From DSUN01 sp035527715 (lineage in GTDB: Bacteria; Planctomycetota; PUPC01; DSUN01): a stretch of DNA of 64,000 nucleotides. The stretch covers positions 1-64,000 of the forward strand of contig DATKZY010000151.1 of NCBI GenBank assembly GCA_035527715.1. Direction: 5' to 3'. Below are positions 34,363 to 43,873 of the stretch, piece by piece (position 1 is the stretch's first letter; each line of letters begins with the position of its first letter). The position numbers and the translations under genes are program-made. Below the pieces are notes generated by a model. It did no database searches and was not told the DNA's origin. It was given only the letters and a program-made list of their open reading frames with translations.

Positions 34363-35640
34363 ATGGGGTGGCGCAAACTGGCAGCCGTGGCGATGGTGGC
34401 TGTGGGCGTGGCGGCCTGGGGATTCATGGCCGCGCTCGCCGAGCCGTCCGTCGGGCCGGACGCGAAGAAGGAGGGCACGGGGGGGACGGCTCCGACGAAG
34501 TGGGCGCCGGCCGTCGAGCCGAAGCCGCTGAGCGCCCAGGTGCAGAAGGGCCTCGACTTCCTGGCGAAGTCCCAGCTCCAGAGCGGCGCCTGGGGCCAGG
34601 GCGAGGAATCGGCGCAGATGGGCGGCGGAGTGCAGCTCAAGGACACGCCGAGCGTGGCCGACACCTGCATCTGCACGCTCGCCCTCATCCGCGCGGGCAG
34701 CACGCCCAAGAGCGGCCCGCACGCCGCAATCATCCGCAAGGCCCTCGAATTCCTCTGCTCCGAGGTGGAGGAGAGCGATTCCCCGTCGCTCTTCATCACC
34801 AAGACCCGCGGCACCCGCGTGCAGGGCAAGCTCGGGCAGTACGTGGACACCTTCATGGCCGCCCAGGTGCTGGCCGAGGTGAAGGACCAGATGCCCGACG
34901 CGGCCAGCCGCAAGCGCCTGATGGCCGCACTTGACAAAGTGATGGATAAGATCGAAAAGAATCAGAAGAGCGACGGCACGTGGGCCTCCGACGGCTGGGC
35001 GCCCACGCTCTCGCAGGCCATGGCCGCCAAGGCCCTCAACAGGGCCGCCCAGGCCGGAGTGGACGTGAGCGAGACCGTCCGAGGCAAGACCGAGAAGTAC
35101 GCGCAACGGCAGTTCGACGGCCGGTCCGGCAAGTTCTCCGCCGAAGGCTCGGCCGGCGTGCAGCTCTACTCGGGCGCCGCAAGCCTGGGCGCGCTCCAGG
35201 ACTCGGCGAACACGAACGACGCGAAGCGCGCCGACCTGCGGGACAAGGCGGCGAACGCGCCCACCGCCGCCGAGCGCAAGGGGGCCGCCGACCTGCTCGT
35301 GCGCTTCGACGAGAACGAGAAGGCCCTCAAGCAGGCCAAGCAGGCCATCGTGAAGAACCTCGAGGACGAGCGCTTCATCCAGGGCTTCGGCTCCAACGGC
35401 GGCGAGGAGTTCCTCAGCTACATGAACATCGGCGAAAGCCTGGTGGTCAAGGGCGGCGAGGAATGGAAGAAGTGGGACGAGAAGATCACGGCGAACCTCA
35501 ACCGCGTGCAGAACGCGGAGGGCTCGTGGAGCGGGCACCACTGCATCACGGGCCGCACCTTCTGCACGGCGGCGGCGCTGCTCGTGCTCACCGTGGACCG
35601 GGCGCCCGTGCCCGTGGCGGCCAAGATCAGGAAGCAATGA
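34363..35640 (+). CDS. Secreted alpha/alpha-toroid (prenyltransferase/squalene-cyclase-repeat) protein
   Basis: The product is 425 residues. AAAGGAG precedes the ATG, and an N-terminal hydrophobic segment (AAVAMVAVGVAAWGFMAALA) acts as signal or anchor. Repeated Q-x-x-x-G-x-W units (SQLQSGAWG, NQKSDGTWAS, NAEGSWSG) mark the prenyltransferase/squalene-oxidase repeat that builds an alpha/alpha toroid. No catalytic DxDD motif or thioester motif is visible, so it is probably a binding or scaffolding protein. A TGGTAGAAT extended -10-like box lies at 34329-34337. Its stop overlaps the next start (ATGA). Confidence 0.7.
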   Translation: MGWRKLAAVAMVAVGVAAWGFMAALAEPSVGPDAKKEGTGGTAPTKWAPAVEPKPLSAQVQKGLDFLAKSQLQSGAWGQGEESAQMGGGVQLKDTPSVADTCICTLALIRAGSTPKSGPHAAIIRKALEFLCSEVEESDSPSLFITKTRGTRVQGKLGQYVDTFMAAQVLAEVKDQMPDAASRKRLMAALDKVMDKIEKNQKSDGTWASDGWAPTLSQAMAAKALNRAAQAGVDVSETVRGKTEKYAQRQFDGRSGKFSAEGSAGVQLYSGAASLGALQDSANTNDAKRADLRDKAANAPTAAERKGAADLLVRFDENEKALKQAKQAIVKNLEDERFIQGFGSNGGEEFLSYMNIGESLVVKGGEEWKKWDEKITANLNRVQNAEGSWSGHHCITGRTFCTAAALLVLTVDRAPVPVAAKIRKQ

Positions 35641-36995
35641 TCCATTCCCGATTCGCGATTTCCGATTTCCGGTTCCCGAGGAGCCCCGCCCGCCAGGTGT
35701 CGGGGCTTCTCGTCATCGCGCTCCTGGCCGTCGGCTGCTCGGCGGAGAAGCCGAAGAAGCAGGCGAAGTCGCGCGCGGTGAAGGCCACGGAGGAACTCGT
35801 TGGCCGCGTGGACGATGCCCTCGCTGCCGCGGCACGGTTCCTCGTCAGCAAGCAGTCGGACGACGGGGCCTGGCGCTCCGCCGTCTACGGCTGCTTCCGC
35901 GATGGGCCGGAGCTGACGCCCCACGTGCTGTCGTGCCTCTTCTTCCTGCCGCAGGGCGGCGAGAGCGTGCGCCCGGCCTTCGACAAGGGGGCCAGCTTCA
36001 TGATGAAGCTGGTGACGAAGGAGGGCGCGATCGAGCCCGGCCCCCACGGCCTCAACTTTCCCGTCTTCACCGCCGGCGCGGCCAGCCGCGTGGTGGTGCT
36101 GGAGAAGAAGGACGAGCCGCACCTGCGCGCCCGGTCCGCCTGGCTCGCCTACCTGCGCGAGCGGCAACTCGTCGAGGCCAACGGCTGGCAGTTCAAGGAC
36201 CCGCAGTACGGCGGCTGGGGCTTCTCGGTGGACATCCCGCAGAAGCCCAGGCCCCACGACCTTCCCGGACGATTCTACGAGTCGAACCTCGTGGGCACCC
36301 TCTACGGCATCGCCGCGCTGCGGTCGGCGAAGGTGCCGCTCGACGACCCCATCTACCAGAAGACCCTCACGTTCGTGAAGCGCTGCCAGAACTTCTCCGA
36401 CAACCTGGCCAAGGGCGACCCCTACTACGACGACGGCGGCTTCTTCTTCATCCCCGGGGAACCCGTCCAGAACAAGGCCGGCGTCGCGGGCACCGACAAG
36501 TGGGGCCGAACCCGCTTCCGCTCCTACGGCACGATGACGGCGGACGGTTTGCGCGCGCTCATCCGCTGCGGCCTGCCGCTCAGCCACCCGCGCGTGGTTG
36601 CCGCCCGCCGGTGGCTCGAGGTGAACTTCGCCGTGGACCAGAACGCCGGTGCCTTCCTGGCGGACCGCGAGATCCTCAGGAACGCCACCTACTTCTACTA
36701 CGGCTGGTCGCTCGCCCACGCCATGATTGCCCTGGACGCGAAGGAGGTCCTGACACGGAAAGGCGGGGTGAGGTGGGCCGAGGCCCTGGCCAAGGAGCTG
36801 CTCGCCCGCCAGAGGGACGACGGCTCCTGGCGAAACATCTACACCGACGCCAAGGAGGATGACCCCCTGGTGGCGACGCCCCTCGCCGCGTCGGCCCTGG
36901 CCATCTGCCGCGGCGTGATCACCGGCGAGCACAAGGCCATTGGCCGGCCGTGCCTCACCGAGCCGCCGGAGCCGAAGGAGGCCCCCGACCCTTGA
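35637..36995 (+). CDS. Alpha/alpha-toroid lipoprotein
   Basis: The product is 452 residues, translationally coupled to the preceding toroid gene. A lipobox (LLVIALLAVGC, C34) marks it as a lipoprotein. Toroid-type repeats include KQSDDGAWRS, PQYGGWGFSV and QRDDGSWRN. The first ~14 residues (HSRFAISDFRFP) come from a GATTTCCGATTTCC-type dispersed repeat, so the natural start may be further in or the repeat may have donated the start codon. It probably works with the secreted partner at 34363. Confidence 0.7.
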   Translation: MIHSRFAISDFRFPRSPARQVSGLLVIALLAVGCSAEKPKKQAKSRAVKATEELVGRVDDALAAAARFLVSKQSDDGAWRSAVYGCFRDGPELTPHVLSCLFFLPQGGESVRPAFDKGASFMMKLVTKEGAIEPGPHGLNFPVFTAGAASRVVVLEKKDEPHLRARSAWLAYLRERQLVEANGWQFKDPQYGGWGFSVDIPQKPRPHDLPGRFYESNLVGTLYGIAALRSAKVPLDDPIYQKTLTFVKRCQNFSDNLAKGDPYYDDGGFFFIPGEPVQNKAGVAGTDKWGRTRFRSYGTMTADGLRALIRCGLPLSHPRVVAARRWLEVNFAVDQNAGAFLADREILRNATYFYYGWSLAHAMIALDAKEVLTRKGGVRWAEALAKELLARQRDDGSWRNIYTDAKEDDPLVATPLAASALAICRGVITGEHKAIGRPCLTEPPEPKEAPDP

Positions 36996-37055
36996 CGCGG
37001 CGTGTGGTTCAGAGCATTCTGTAAGGGTTCCTCACCTTCTTGCAGGAGGCCGGAA

Positions 37056-38882
37056 ATGCGGACGCGGTTGGGCCTGTGGCTGTTGGTTAGCGTGTCAGTG
37101 GCTTGGGCGGCGGCGCCGCCCGCCGAGCCGGCAGGAGTCAAGGGCAAGGTGGACGCGGTGACGCTCTACCGCGGCCAGGCACTCGTCACGCGCGCGGTGC
37201 CGGTCGAAGGCGGCGCGGGCACGGTAGAGCTGGTGGTGTCGGGCCTGCCCGACCGGGTGGAGCCCGACAGCCTGTTCGCCGAGGGCAGCAACGGCATCGA
37301 GGTGCGCGCCGTGCGCTTCCGCCAGCGCGCCATCGGCGAGGAGCCCCGCGAGGAAGTCCGAAAGATCGATCAGGAGATCGAGCTGGTCCAGGACAAGGTC
37401 GCGGCGAACAAGAAGCGGCAGGATCTGCTCACCCAGCGCTTGGCCTACCTGTCGAAGCTCGACGAGTTTACGGCTGTGACCGCGAAGGCCGATCTCGCCA
37501 GGGGAGTCCTGAACTACGAGGCCCTCGAGAAGACGTCGCAGTTCTCCTTCAAGCAGCGCGACGACATTGTCACCGAGACGCTCAAGCTCGACGGCGAGGC
37601 CCGCGACCTGGCGAAGCAACTCTCGCTGCTCCAGCGCCGCCGCGGCGAGCTGACCGCGGGCGCGAGCCGTACCGTGTCGGAAGCCGTCGTCTTCCTCGAG
37701 AAGCGCGAGGCCGCCCCTGCCGTCGTGAAGCTCAGCTACCTCGTGAACCAGGCCGGCTGGAGCCCCGCCTACAACTTCCGCTCGGCCAAGGACGGCAAGG
37801 CCGTCAACGTCGAGTACAACGCGCTCGTCCACCAGATGAGCGGCGAGGACTGGACGGGTGTGTCGCTGACGCTCTCGACCGCATCTCCCGCGCTGGCGGC
37901 CCAGGGGCCGGGCGTGGCGCCCTTCCGCGTGAGCCTGGCCCAGGCCGCTGGGCAGCAGCCGGCGCAGGGCAAGGACGTCGCGGGCAAGTTCCAGATGGCC
38001 CAGAAACGCCTCCGCGAGTCCGCCGGGCGCCAGCAGGCCCTGGTTGGGGCGAAGGACAACCTGGACGCGAACTGGGAGATGAACCGCGCGGCGAACGATG
38101 GGCAGTGGGCCGAGCTGGCCGCGGGCCGCGAGGTGCTCGACGCGATGCGCCGCGAGCCGGGCACCACCGAAGGCCCCAGCGTCAGCTACGCCCTGGCCAC
38201 GCCCGTCAGCCTGGCCAGCCGCGCCGACCAGCAGATGCTCCGCATCCAGGACATGGAGCTGGCCTCGCAGTTCTACCACGTGGCCACGCCGGTGCTCACG
38301 GCCTTCGTCTACCGCGAGGCGGAGATGACGAACAGCGCGGCCGAGGTGCTCCTGGGCGGCCCGGTGAGCGTGTACCTCGACGGCCACTTCGTCGGACGGG
38401 GCGAGCTGCCCACCGTCGCTCGCGGCGAGTCCTTTGTCATGGGCTTCGGCGCCGACCCCCAGCTCCGCGCGCGCCGCGAACTCCTCGACAAGTCCGAGAG
38501 CGTGCAGGGCGGCAACCGCGAGGTCTCGCTCAAGGTCCGCCTCGCCATCGAAAACTACAAGGACACCGAGGTCAAGGTGCGGCTCTTCGACCGCATCCCG
38601 CTCCCCGAGCGCAAGAGCGACATCCGCGTCACCCTCGGTGAGATGGGCACCGACAAGCTCAGCGACGACAAGCTCTACCTGCGCCTCGGGCAGCCCAAGG
38701 GCATCCTCCGCTGGGACATCACGGTGCCCGCCAAGGCCTCGGGCGAGAAGTCCAGGCTCCTCGAGTACAGCTACAAGATCGAGCTCGACCGCAACCTCAC
38801 CTTCACCACGCCCGCCGACGCCGCGATGCCCGCGGCCCAGCAGGAGTTCGAGGAGATGGAGAAGGCACGCAAAGCCTTCTGA
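37056..38882 (+). CDS. Secreted MuiA-family (DUF4140-DUF4139) protein
   Basis: The product is 608 residues. CAGGAGG lies 6 bases before the ATG. The signal peptide is LGLWLLVSVSVAWAAAPP. An N-terminal DUF4140 domain (DAVTLYRGQALVTRAVPVEG), a coiled-coil stretch (about 105-220) and a C-terminal DUF4139 domain (about 230-600, with LSYLVNQAGWSPAYNFRS) are visible. The annotation 'mucoidy inhibitor A' comes from the family name, and its role is poorly defined. It is the third DUF4139 protein in this block and the only one with DUF4140. Confidence 0.85.
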   Translation: MRTRLGLWLLVSVSVAWAAAPPAEPAGVKGKVDAVTLYRGQALVTRAVPVEGGAGTVELVVSGLPDRVEPDSLFAEGSNGIEVRAVRFRQRAIGEEPREEVRKIDQEIELVQDKVAANKKRQDLLTQRLAYLSKLDEFTAVTAKADLARGVLNYEALEKTSQFSFKQRDDIVTETLKLDGEARDLAKQLSLLQRRRGELTAGASRTVSEAVVFLEKREAAPAVVKLSYLVNQAGWSPAYNFRSAKDGKAVNVEYNALVHQMSGEDWTGVSLTLSTASPALAAQGPGVAPFRVSLAQAAGQQPAQGKDVAGKFQMAQKRLRESAGRQQALVGAKDNLDANWEMNRAANDGQWAELAAGREVLDAMRREPGTTEGPSVSYALATPVSLASRADQQMLRIQDMELASQFYHVATPVLTAFVYREAEMTNSAAEVLLGGPVSVYLDGHFVGRGELPTVARGESFVMGFGADPQLRARRELLDKSESVQGGNREVSLKVRLAIENYKDTEVKVRLFDRIPLPERKSDIRVTLGEMGTDKLSDDKLYLRLGQPKGILRWDITVPAKASGEKSRLLEYSYKIELDRNLTFTTPADAAMPAAQQEFEEMEKARKAF

Positions 38883-38890
38883 CGCCTGTC

Positions 38891-38923
38891 AACCTCCCGC
38901 GGGTCCGCAACCCGCGGGAGGTT
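38891..38923 (+). promoter_or_regulatory. Perfect 14-bp hairpin before the response-regulator gene
   Basis: AACCTCCCGCGGGT pairs perfectly with ACCCGCGGGAGGTT around a 5-base loop. It lies just upstream of the AAGGAG site of the response-regulator gene and just after the MuiA stop. It has no T-tract. It could end transcription from the secreted-protein operon or modulate the two-component genes. Confidence 0.5.
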
Positions 38924-38940
38924 AGCCCAAGGAGCGGCTC

Positions 38941-39644
<704 letters not shown>

Positions 39645-39648
<4 letters not shown>

Positions 39649-40295
39649 GATACATCCTTGGAGCCCTTCTCGCCCTTCACGCACTGTGCGGTGCGGCCGA
39701 GCCTGCCGACGAGCCGTCGCGCTCCACGCCCATCCTCATCGCCAAAGGCCAGGATTGCCTCGTCCACGGCATCATCTACCCCTTCCACGACGATCAGGCG
39801 CGCTTCCGCTCGCGGTCGTGGGGCGGCTGCGCCGTCCTCTACACCACGCCGTCCACCGGCGAGATGAAGGCCCTTGTCTCGACAGGAACGACCGAGATCC
39901 CCACGGAGCGAATCTCCTTCACCCAGGCGCGGCTCGTCGGCGTGGCCTGCGACGCCGAGCGGCTCTACGCCGTGGTGTGGTCCTCAGGGCGCGTCTTCGA
40001 CCACCCGCCTCATCCTGGCCAGCCGTTCAAGGGCGGTGGCTACTCGCTCCACGTCTTCTGGCTCGGCGATGGCACGGGTCTGGGCGAGACGTGGCTCCTC
40101 AAGGAGCCGAGCAAGTCACCCGTCAGCCGGCCGAACGCCGTCGCGCCCGAGCTGCCCGACGTCGCGCCGCAGGAAACGCTCGAGAAGGGGCCGCTGAAGC
40201 TCACCGACAAAGGCGTCGCCCTCTACGGCGCCGCCTTCGAGTTCGACGGCAAGAAGCTGATGAAGCACACAGCCCAGGCTGAGGGACAGCCGTGA
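39645..40295 (+). CDS. Small secreted protein between response regulator and kinase
   Basis: The product is 216 residues with a clear signal peptide (MRYILGALLALHALCGA). It belongs to no family I recognise. The mature part has two Cys and a WGGCAVLYTT strand. Its coupling to the response regulator and its place before the kinase suggest a periplasmic ligand-binding or modulating role, but that is inference only. Confidence 0.6.
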
Positions 40296-40342
40296 TGGCT
40301 GGTACCCCAACACCGAACACCTAACACCGAGCACCCGGCCGA

Positions 40343-40370
40343 GTTCGACGACGACGACGACGAGGACGAT
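40343..40370 (+). repeat. GAC/GAG micro-repeat before the histidine kinase gene
   Basis: GTTCGACGACGACGACGACG leads into AGGACGATAGGG just before the kinase ATG. Upstream at 40304-40335 is GGTACCCCAACACCGAACAC plus more ACCGA-like units, the same companion sequence found at 444-477, but the two parts are in the opposite order. Confidence 0.65.
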
Positions 40371-40376
40371 AGGGCG

Positions 40377-42146
40377 ATGAAGAAGCAATGGCGCATCTGG
40401 ATCGCCTTCGGCCTGGCGCTGGCCGTGCTGCTGGCCGCCGTGGGGTCGGTGACCCTCACGGCGCTGCGGCTGGACCGCGCGGAGGCCGAGGCCCGCCGCC
40501 AGGCGGCGCTCGAGGAGAACGTGCGCCTCGCCCTCTGGCGGATGGACTCCGCTCTCGCGCCGCTGATCGCCCAGGAGAACGCCCGGCCCTACTTCGCCTA
40601 CAGCGCCTTCTACCCCGCCGAGCGGGCCTACACGCGAATGTTCGCCGAGATTGACCGCGACGAGGTGCTCCTCCCCTCGCCGCTGCTCACGGCCGCTTCG
40701 GAGCACGTGCTGCTCCACTTCCAGTTCGGCCCCGACGGCGCGCTCACCTCGCCCCAGGTGCCCACGGGCAACATGCGCGACCTGGCGGAAACCGGCTACG
40801 TGACCACGGAGAAGATTGACGCCGCGGCCGCCCGCCTCGCCACGTTGGAGAAGCGGCTCGACAGGAAAGCCCTCCGTGCCGCCCTCCCCAAACGCCCCGA
40901 TGCCGAGCCGCCCGCCCACCAGGTGCACGTGGACGAGCCGGGCCAGGCGCCCCCCAACTCCCCCGTCCAGCAGACCGTGCGCAACCTCAGCGAATACCAG
41001 GCCCGCAGCCGCACCTATCAGCAGGCGGCGAGCCAGACGGAAAACGTGGCTCTCCGCGCGGCGAAGGCGTATTCCGCCACGGAGGCCGTGCTCCGCCCCG
41101 TGTGGCTCGGCGGCCGGCTCATCCTCGCCCGCCGCGTGGCCGTGGATGGCGGCGAGTACCTTCAGGGCTGCTGGCTCGACTGGGCGGGCATCGGGAAGTG
41201 GCTCGTCGCCGACATCCGCGACCTCCTGCCCGAGGCGAGCCTCGAGCCGCTGGGCGCCCAGGCCAGCGACCCGCGGGCACGCGTCCTCGCGTCGCTGCCC
41301 GTCAGGCTTCTGCCGGGCGCGCTGCCGGCCGAGCCGAGGCCGCTCCTGTCGCCCATCTCGCTCTCGCTCGTCATCGCGTGGGCGTGCGTCCTGGTGGCGG
41401 GGCTGGCCGTGGCCGTGCTGCTTCTCGGCGCCGTGTCGCTCAGCGAGCGGCGGGCCGCCTTCGTCTCCGCCGTCACCCACGAGCTGCGCACGCCGCTCAC
41501 CACGTTCCAGCTCTACAGCGAGATGCTGGCCGAGGGAATGGTAGCCGACGAGGCGAAGCGGCAGCACTACCTCCAGACCCTGTGCACCGAGGCCGACCGC
41601 CTGAGCCATCTGGTCGAGAACGTGCTGTCCTACGCCCGACTCGAGCGGGGCCGCGCCCGAGGCCGCGCCGCCAGCATCACCCTCCGCGGCCTCGTCGACC
41701 GGGTGCGCGAGCGCCTCGGCCGCCGCGCCGAGCAGGCCGGCATGACCCTCGTCGTCGAGGCCCCGGACGATGTGCTGGAAGTGGCCGTGCGAGCCGACGC
41801 CTCCGCCGTCGAGCAAATCCTCCTCAATCTCGTGGACAATGCATGCAAGTACGCCTGCGAGGCCGCCGACAAGCGCATCCACCTCGAAGCGTGTCCGCGC
41901 CGGTCCGCGTCGTCCGTGGTCCTGATCCGTGTCCGTGACCACGGCCCTGGCCTCACGGCGGACGCGCGCCAGCGCCTCTTCCAGCCCTTCTCCAAGTCGG
42001 CCCGCGACGCGGCGCACAGCCGGCCGGGAGTCGGCCACGGCCTTGCCCTCAGCCGCCGCCTCGCCCGCGACATGGGCGGCGACCTGTGCCTCGACGACAG
42101 CGTCGCCGACGGCGCCTGCTTCGCGCTCTCCCTGCCCCTGGCGTGA
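40377..42146 (+). CDS. Sensor histidine kinase
   Basis: The product is 589 residues. A transmembrane helix (about 8-30), a ~290-residue periplasmic sensor region and a second helix (about 325-352) precede the kinase core. That core has the H-box VTHELRTPLTTF (H368), N-box LLNLVDNACKYA, G1 RVRDHGPGL and F-box LFQPFSKS. G2 reads GVGHGLALS where the usual motif is GxGLGL. The sensor region matches nothing I know. It is paired with the response regulator at 38941. The next gene has its own promoter 15 bases after the stop. Confidence 0.9.
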   Translation: MKKQWRIWIAFGLALAVLLAAVGSVTLTALRLDRAEAEARRQAALEENVRLALWRMDSALAPLIAQENARPYFAYSAFYPAERAYTRMFAEIDRDEVLLPSPLLTAASEHVLLHFQFGPDGALTSPQVPTGNMRDLAETGYVTTEKIDAAAARLATLEKRLDRKALRAALPKRPDAEPPAHQVHVDEPGQAPPNSPVQQTVRNLSEYQARSRTYQQAASQTENVALRAAKAYSATEAVLRPVWLGGRLILARRVAVDGGEYLQGCWLDWAGIGKWLVADIRDLLPEASLEPLGAQASDPRARVLASLPVRLLPGALPAEPRPLLSPISLSLVIAWACVLVAGLAVAVLLLGAVSLSERRAAFVSAVTHELRTPLTTFQLYSEMLAEGMVADEAKRQHYLQTLCTEADRLSHLVENVLSYARLERGRARGRAASITLRGLVDRVRERLGRRAEQAGMTLVVEAPDDVLEVAVRADASAVEQILLNLVDNACKYACEAADKRIHLEACPRRSASSVVLIRVRDHGPGLTADARQRLFQPFSKSARDAAHSRPGVGHGLALSRRLARDMGGDLCLDDSVADGACFALSLPLA

Positions 42147-42160
42147 GCGGGCGTTTTCAC

Positions 42161-42188
42161 TTGATTTCCGCCCGAAACGCTGTATATT
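42161..42188 (+). promoter_or_regulatory. Predicted promoter of the four-paralog cassette
   Basis: TTGATT at 42161-42166 and TATATT at 42183-42188 are 16 bases apart. This AT-rich patch stands out in GC-rich surroundings and lies 31 bases before the first paralog's ATG. Confidence 0.5.
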
Positions 42189-42218
42189 CAAGGGGACAGG
42201 TCGTGTGGAGTGGGGCCG

Positions 42219-42812
42219 ATGGCGCGAGAGTTCGGAAACTGGCGGCCCGCCGAGCAGCCGGCGGCGAAGGCCGCCGTCGTCGGCGGCAGGCCGCCCGGGC
42301 CGGGCAAGCCGCTCGGCAGCGTGCCCCACGGCATCGAGGTGCTCCTCATCGAGGCGTCCGTGGACCCTCGCTTCCGGGAGCTTCTGCTGGAGAAGCGGGC
42401 CGAGGCGTCGAAAGCCATCGGCGTCACACTGTCCGCGATCGAGGCCGGATTGCTGAACGACATCCCGGCGAGCCACCTCACCCAGGTCATCGCCCAGACC
42501 CGCGTGAGCAAGAGGCTCCGCAGCGAGGCCCGGCGCAAGGCCGCCAAGGTGGCCCTCGCGGCCCTCGGCACCGCGGCCCTCGCCCACGGCTGCCGCGAGT
42601 ACGTGAAGCACCTCGATGAGCAGGACCGGGCCGCGCTGATGCGGCAGGTGGGGGCGGCGACCATCGCGGGCATCATGCTGCGCCAGGAGCTTCATGACCT
42701 GCGCGACCTGGAAGAAGAGGATGCCGTTCCCCCCGAGGGCGTGCCCGGCGAGGTCGGCTCGGCAGGCCAGGGGGAGCGCGAACCAAGGGAGCTGAAGAAT
42801 GGCGAACAGTGA
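42219..42812 (+). CDS. Leader-domain protein 1 (paralog family, RiPP-precursor-like)
   Basis: The product is 197 residues. The ATG at 42219 has GGAG 8 bases upstream and is preferred over GTG 42210. VGGRPPGPGK (also in protein 2) precedes the shared domain: PHGIEVLLIEASVDPRFREL, then LLEKRAEASKAIGVTLSAIE and LNDIPASHLTQVIAQTRV. It is the most divergent copy and lacks the C-terminal GIxPDRP motif, ending in an acidic tail instead. The domain recalls leader peptides of the NHLP/Nif11 kind (D-x-x-F-R-x-L-L pattern), but I cannot assign a known family. Confidence 0.65.
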   Translation: MAREFGNWRPAEQPAAKAAVVGGRPPGPGKPLGSVPHGIEVLLIEASVDPRFRELLLEKRAEASKAIGVTLSAIEAGLLNDIPASHLTQVIAQTRVSKRLRSEARRKAAKVALAALGTAALAHGCREYVKHLDEQDRAALMRQVGAATIAGIMLRQELHDLRDLEEEDAVPPEGVPGEVGSAGQGEREPRELKNGEQ

Positions 42813-43425
42813 GCGACGCGGCGAACGTGCCCTCGAACAGCCCGCGGTGAAGACGACCATCGTCGGCGGCCGGCCGCCCGGGCCGGGCAAAGGCGTGGGC
42901 GAGATTCCACGCGGCATCGAAATCCTCGTCAAGAAGGCGTCGGTGGACGCCGATTTCAAGCGGCTTCTCCTGGCGAAGCGCGCCGAGGCGGCCCGCGAGA
43001 TTGGCCTGACCCTCGAGCCGGCCGAGGCGATGATGCTCAACGCCGTGCCCGCGGCGCAACTCGAGGCGATCATCACCTCGACCACCGTGGCCCCCGTGAG
43101 CCGCGCCGCCTTCCTGGGCAAGGCCGCCGCCGTGATGCTCGCCGCGCTGAGCGCGGCCGGCTGTGATGAAGAGGCGCCGCCTGTCACCGGCAGTCGGGCC
43201 GAGCCGCGGCCGACAGTGGGTATCCGTAGCGGTGATCTGCCGAAGACGGCCACGCCGCCTCCCGCGCCCCCGAAGCCGAAGACCGAGACGCCCACGACCA
43301 CCTCGCCCGCCCCGCCAGACCAGCCGATGATGCCCGTGGCGGGCGCCATTGCTCAGCCCGTCCCCCGCACCAAGCCCAACGGCGCCCCGTCCGTGGCCAA
43401 GGGCGTTCAGCCCGATAGGCCGTGA
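42799..43425 (+). CDS. Leader-domain protein 2 (paralog family, ends in GVQPDRP)
   Basis: The product is 208 residues, with a start overlapping the previous stop by 14 bases. VGGRPPGPGK is followed by the shared domain (PRGIEILVKKASVDADFKRL, LAKRAEAAREIGLTLEPAEA, AVPAAQLEAIITSTTV). A hydrophobic stretch RAAFLGKAAAVMLAALSAAGC then ends in a lipobox-like Cys. The rest is a Pro/Thr-rich tail that ends exactly in KGVQPDRP. Confidence 0.65.
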   Translation: MANSERRGERALEQPAVKTTIVGGRPPGPGKGVGEIPRGIEILVKKASVDADFKRLLLAKRAEAAREIGLTLEPAEAMMLNAVPAAQLEAIITSTTVAPVSRAAFLGKAAAVMLAALSAAGCDEEAPPVTGSRAEPRPTVGIRSGDLPKTATPPPAPPKPKTETPTTTSPAPPDQPMMPVAGAIAQPVPRTKPNGAPSVAKGVQPDRP

Positions 43426-43436
43426 GGAGTCTGCCG

Positions 43437-43862
43437 ATGTCTACTGCCATTCCCCGCGGCGTCGAGGTGCTGGTGAAGAAGGCGTCGGTGGACCCCGCGT
43501 TCCGCACGCTGCTCCTGGAGAGGCGGGCCGAGGCGGCGCGCGAGATCAATCTGGCGCTCGACCCCGCCGAGGCGGCGATGCTCAACGCGATCCCGGCTGC
43601 GCAGCTCGAGGCGATCATCGCCCGCACGACGGTGGACCCGATGAGCCGCGCCGCCTTCCTGGGCAAAGCCGCGGCCCTGATGCTCGCGGCACTGGGCGCA
43701 GGCGCGGGCTGCGATGGGTGCATACCCGTGACTGGCATCGCGCCCGATCGCCCGCCGACGACCAAAGGGGTCCGCCCCGACCGGCCCACCGAGGAGAAGG
43801 CTCCGCCCAAAGAGCATCCCAACTACCCGCCGACCGACGGCATCCGACCCGACCGACCTTGA
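43437..43862 (+). CDS. Leader-domain protein 3 (three GIxPDRP-type motifs)
   Basis: The product is 141 residues, 11 bases after protein 2, with GAGGAG at its site. It is the most compact copy: shared domain (PRGVEVLVKKASVDPAFRTL, LERRAEAAREINLALDPAEA, AIPAAQLEAIIARTTV), hydrophobic RAAFLGKAAALMLAALGAGA ending GC, then a short tail. The tail holds TGIAPDRPP, KGVRPDRP and a terminal DGIRPDRP. A leader plus repeated core-like motifs is the layout of a multi-core modified-peptide precursor. Confidence 0.7.
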   Translation: MSTAIPRGVEVLVKKASVDPAFRTLLLERRAEAAREINLALDPAEAAMLNAIPAAQLEAIIARTTVDPMSRAAFLGKAAALMLAALGAGAGCDGCIPVTGIAPDRPPTTKGVRPDRPTEEKAPPKEHPNYPPTDGIRPDRP

Positions 43863-43873
43863 GGAGACATGCG

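Noticed and set aside
41890..41945. Repeated GTCCG/CCGTG units inside the histidine kinase gene that look like an inserted repeat
   Set aside because: The encoded SASSVVLIRVRDHGPG is the normal strand and G1 box of the kinase, so an insertion is not needed to explain it.
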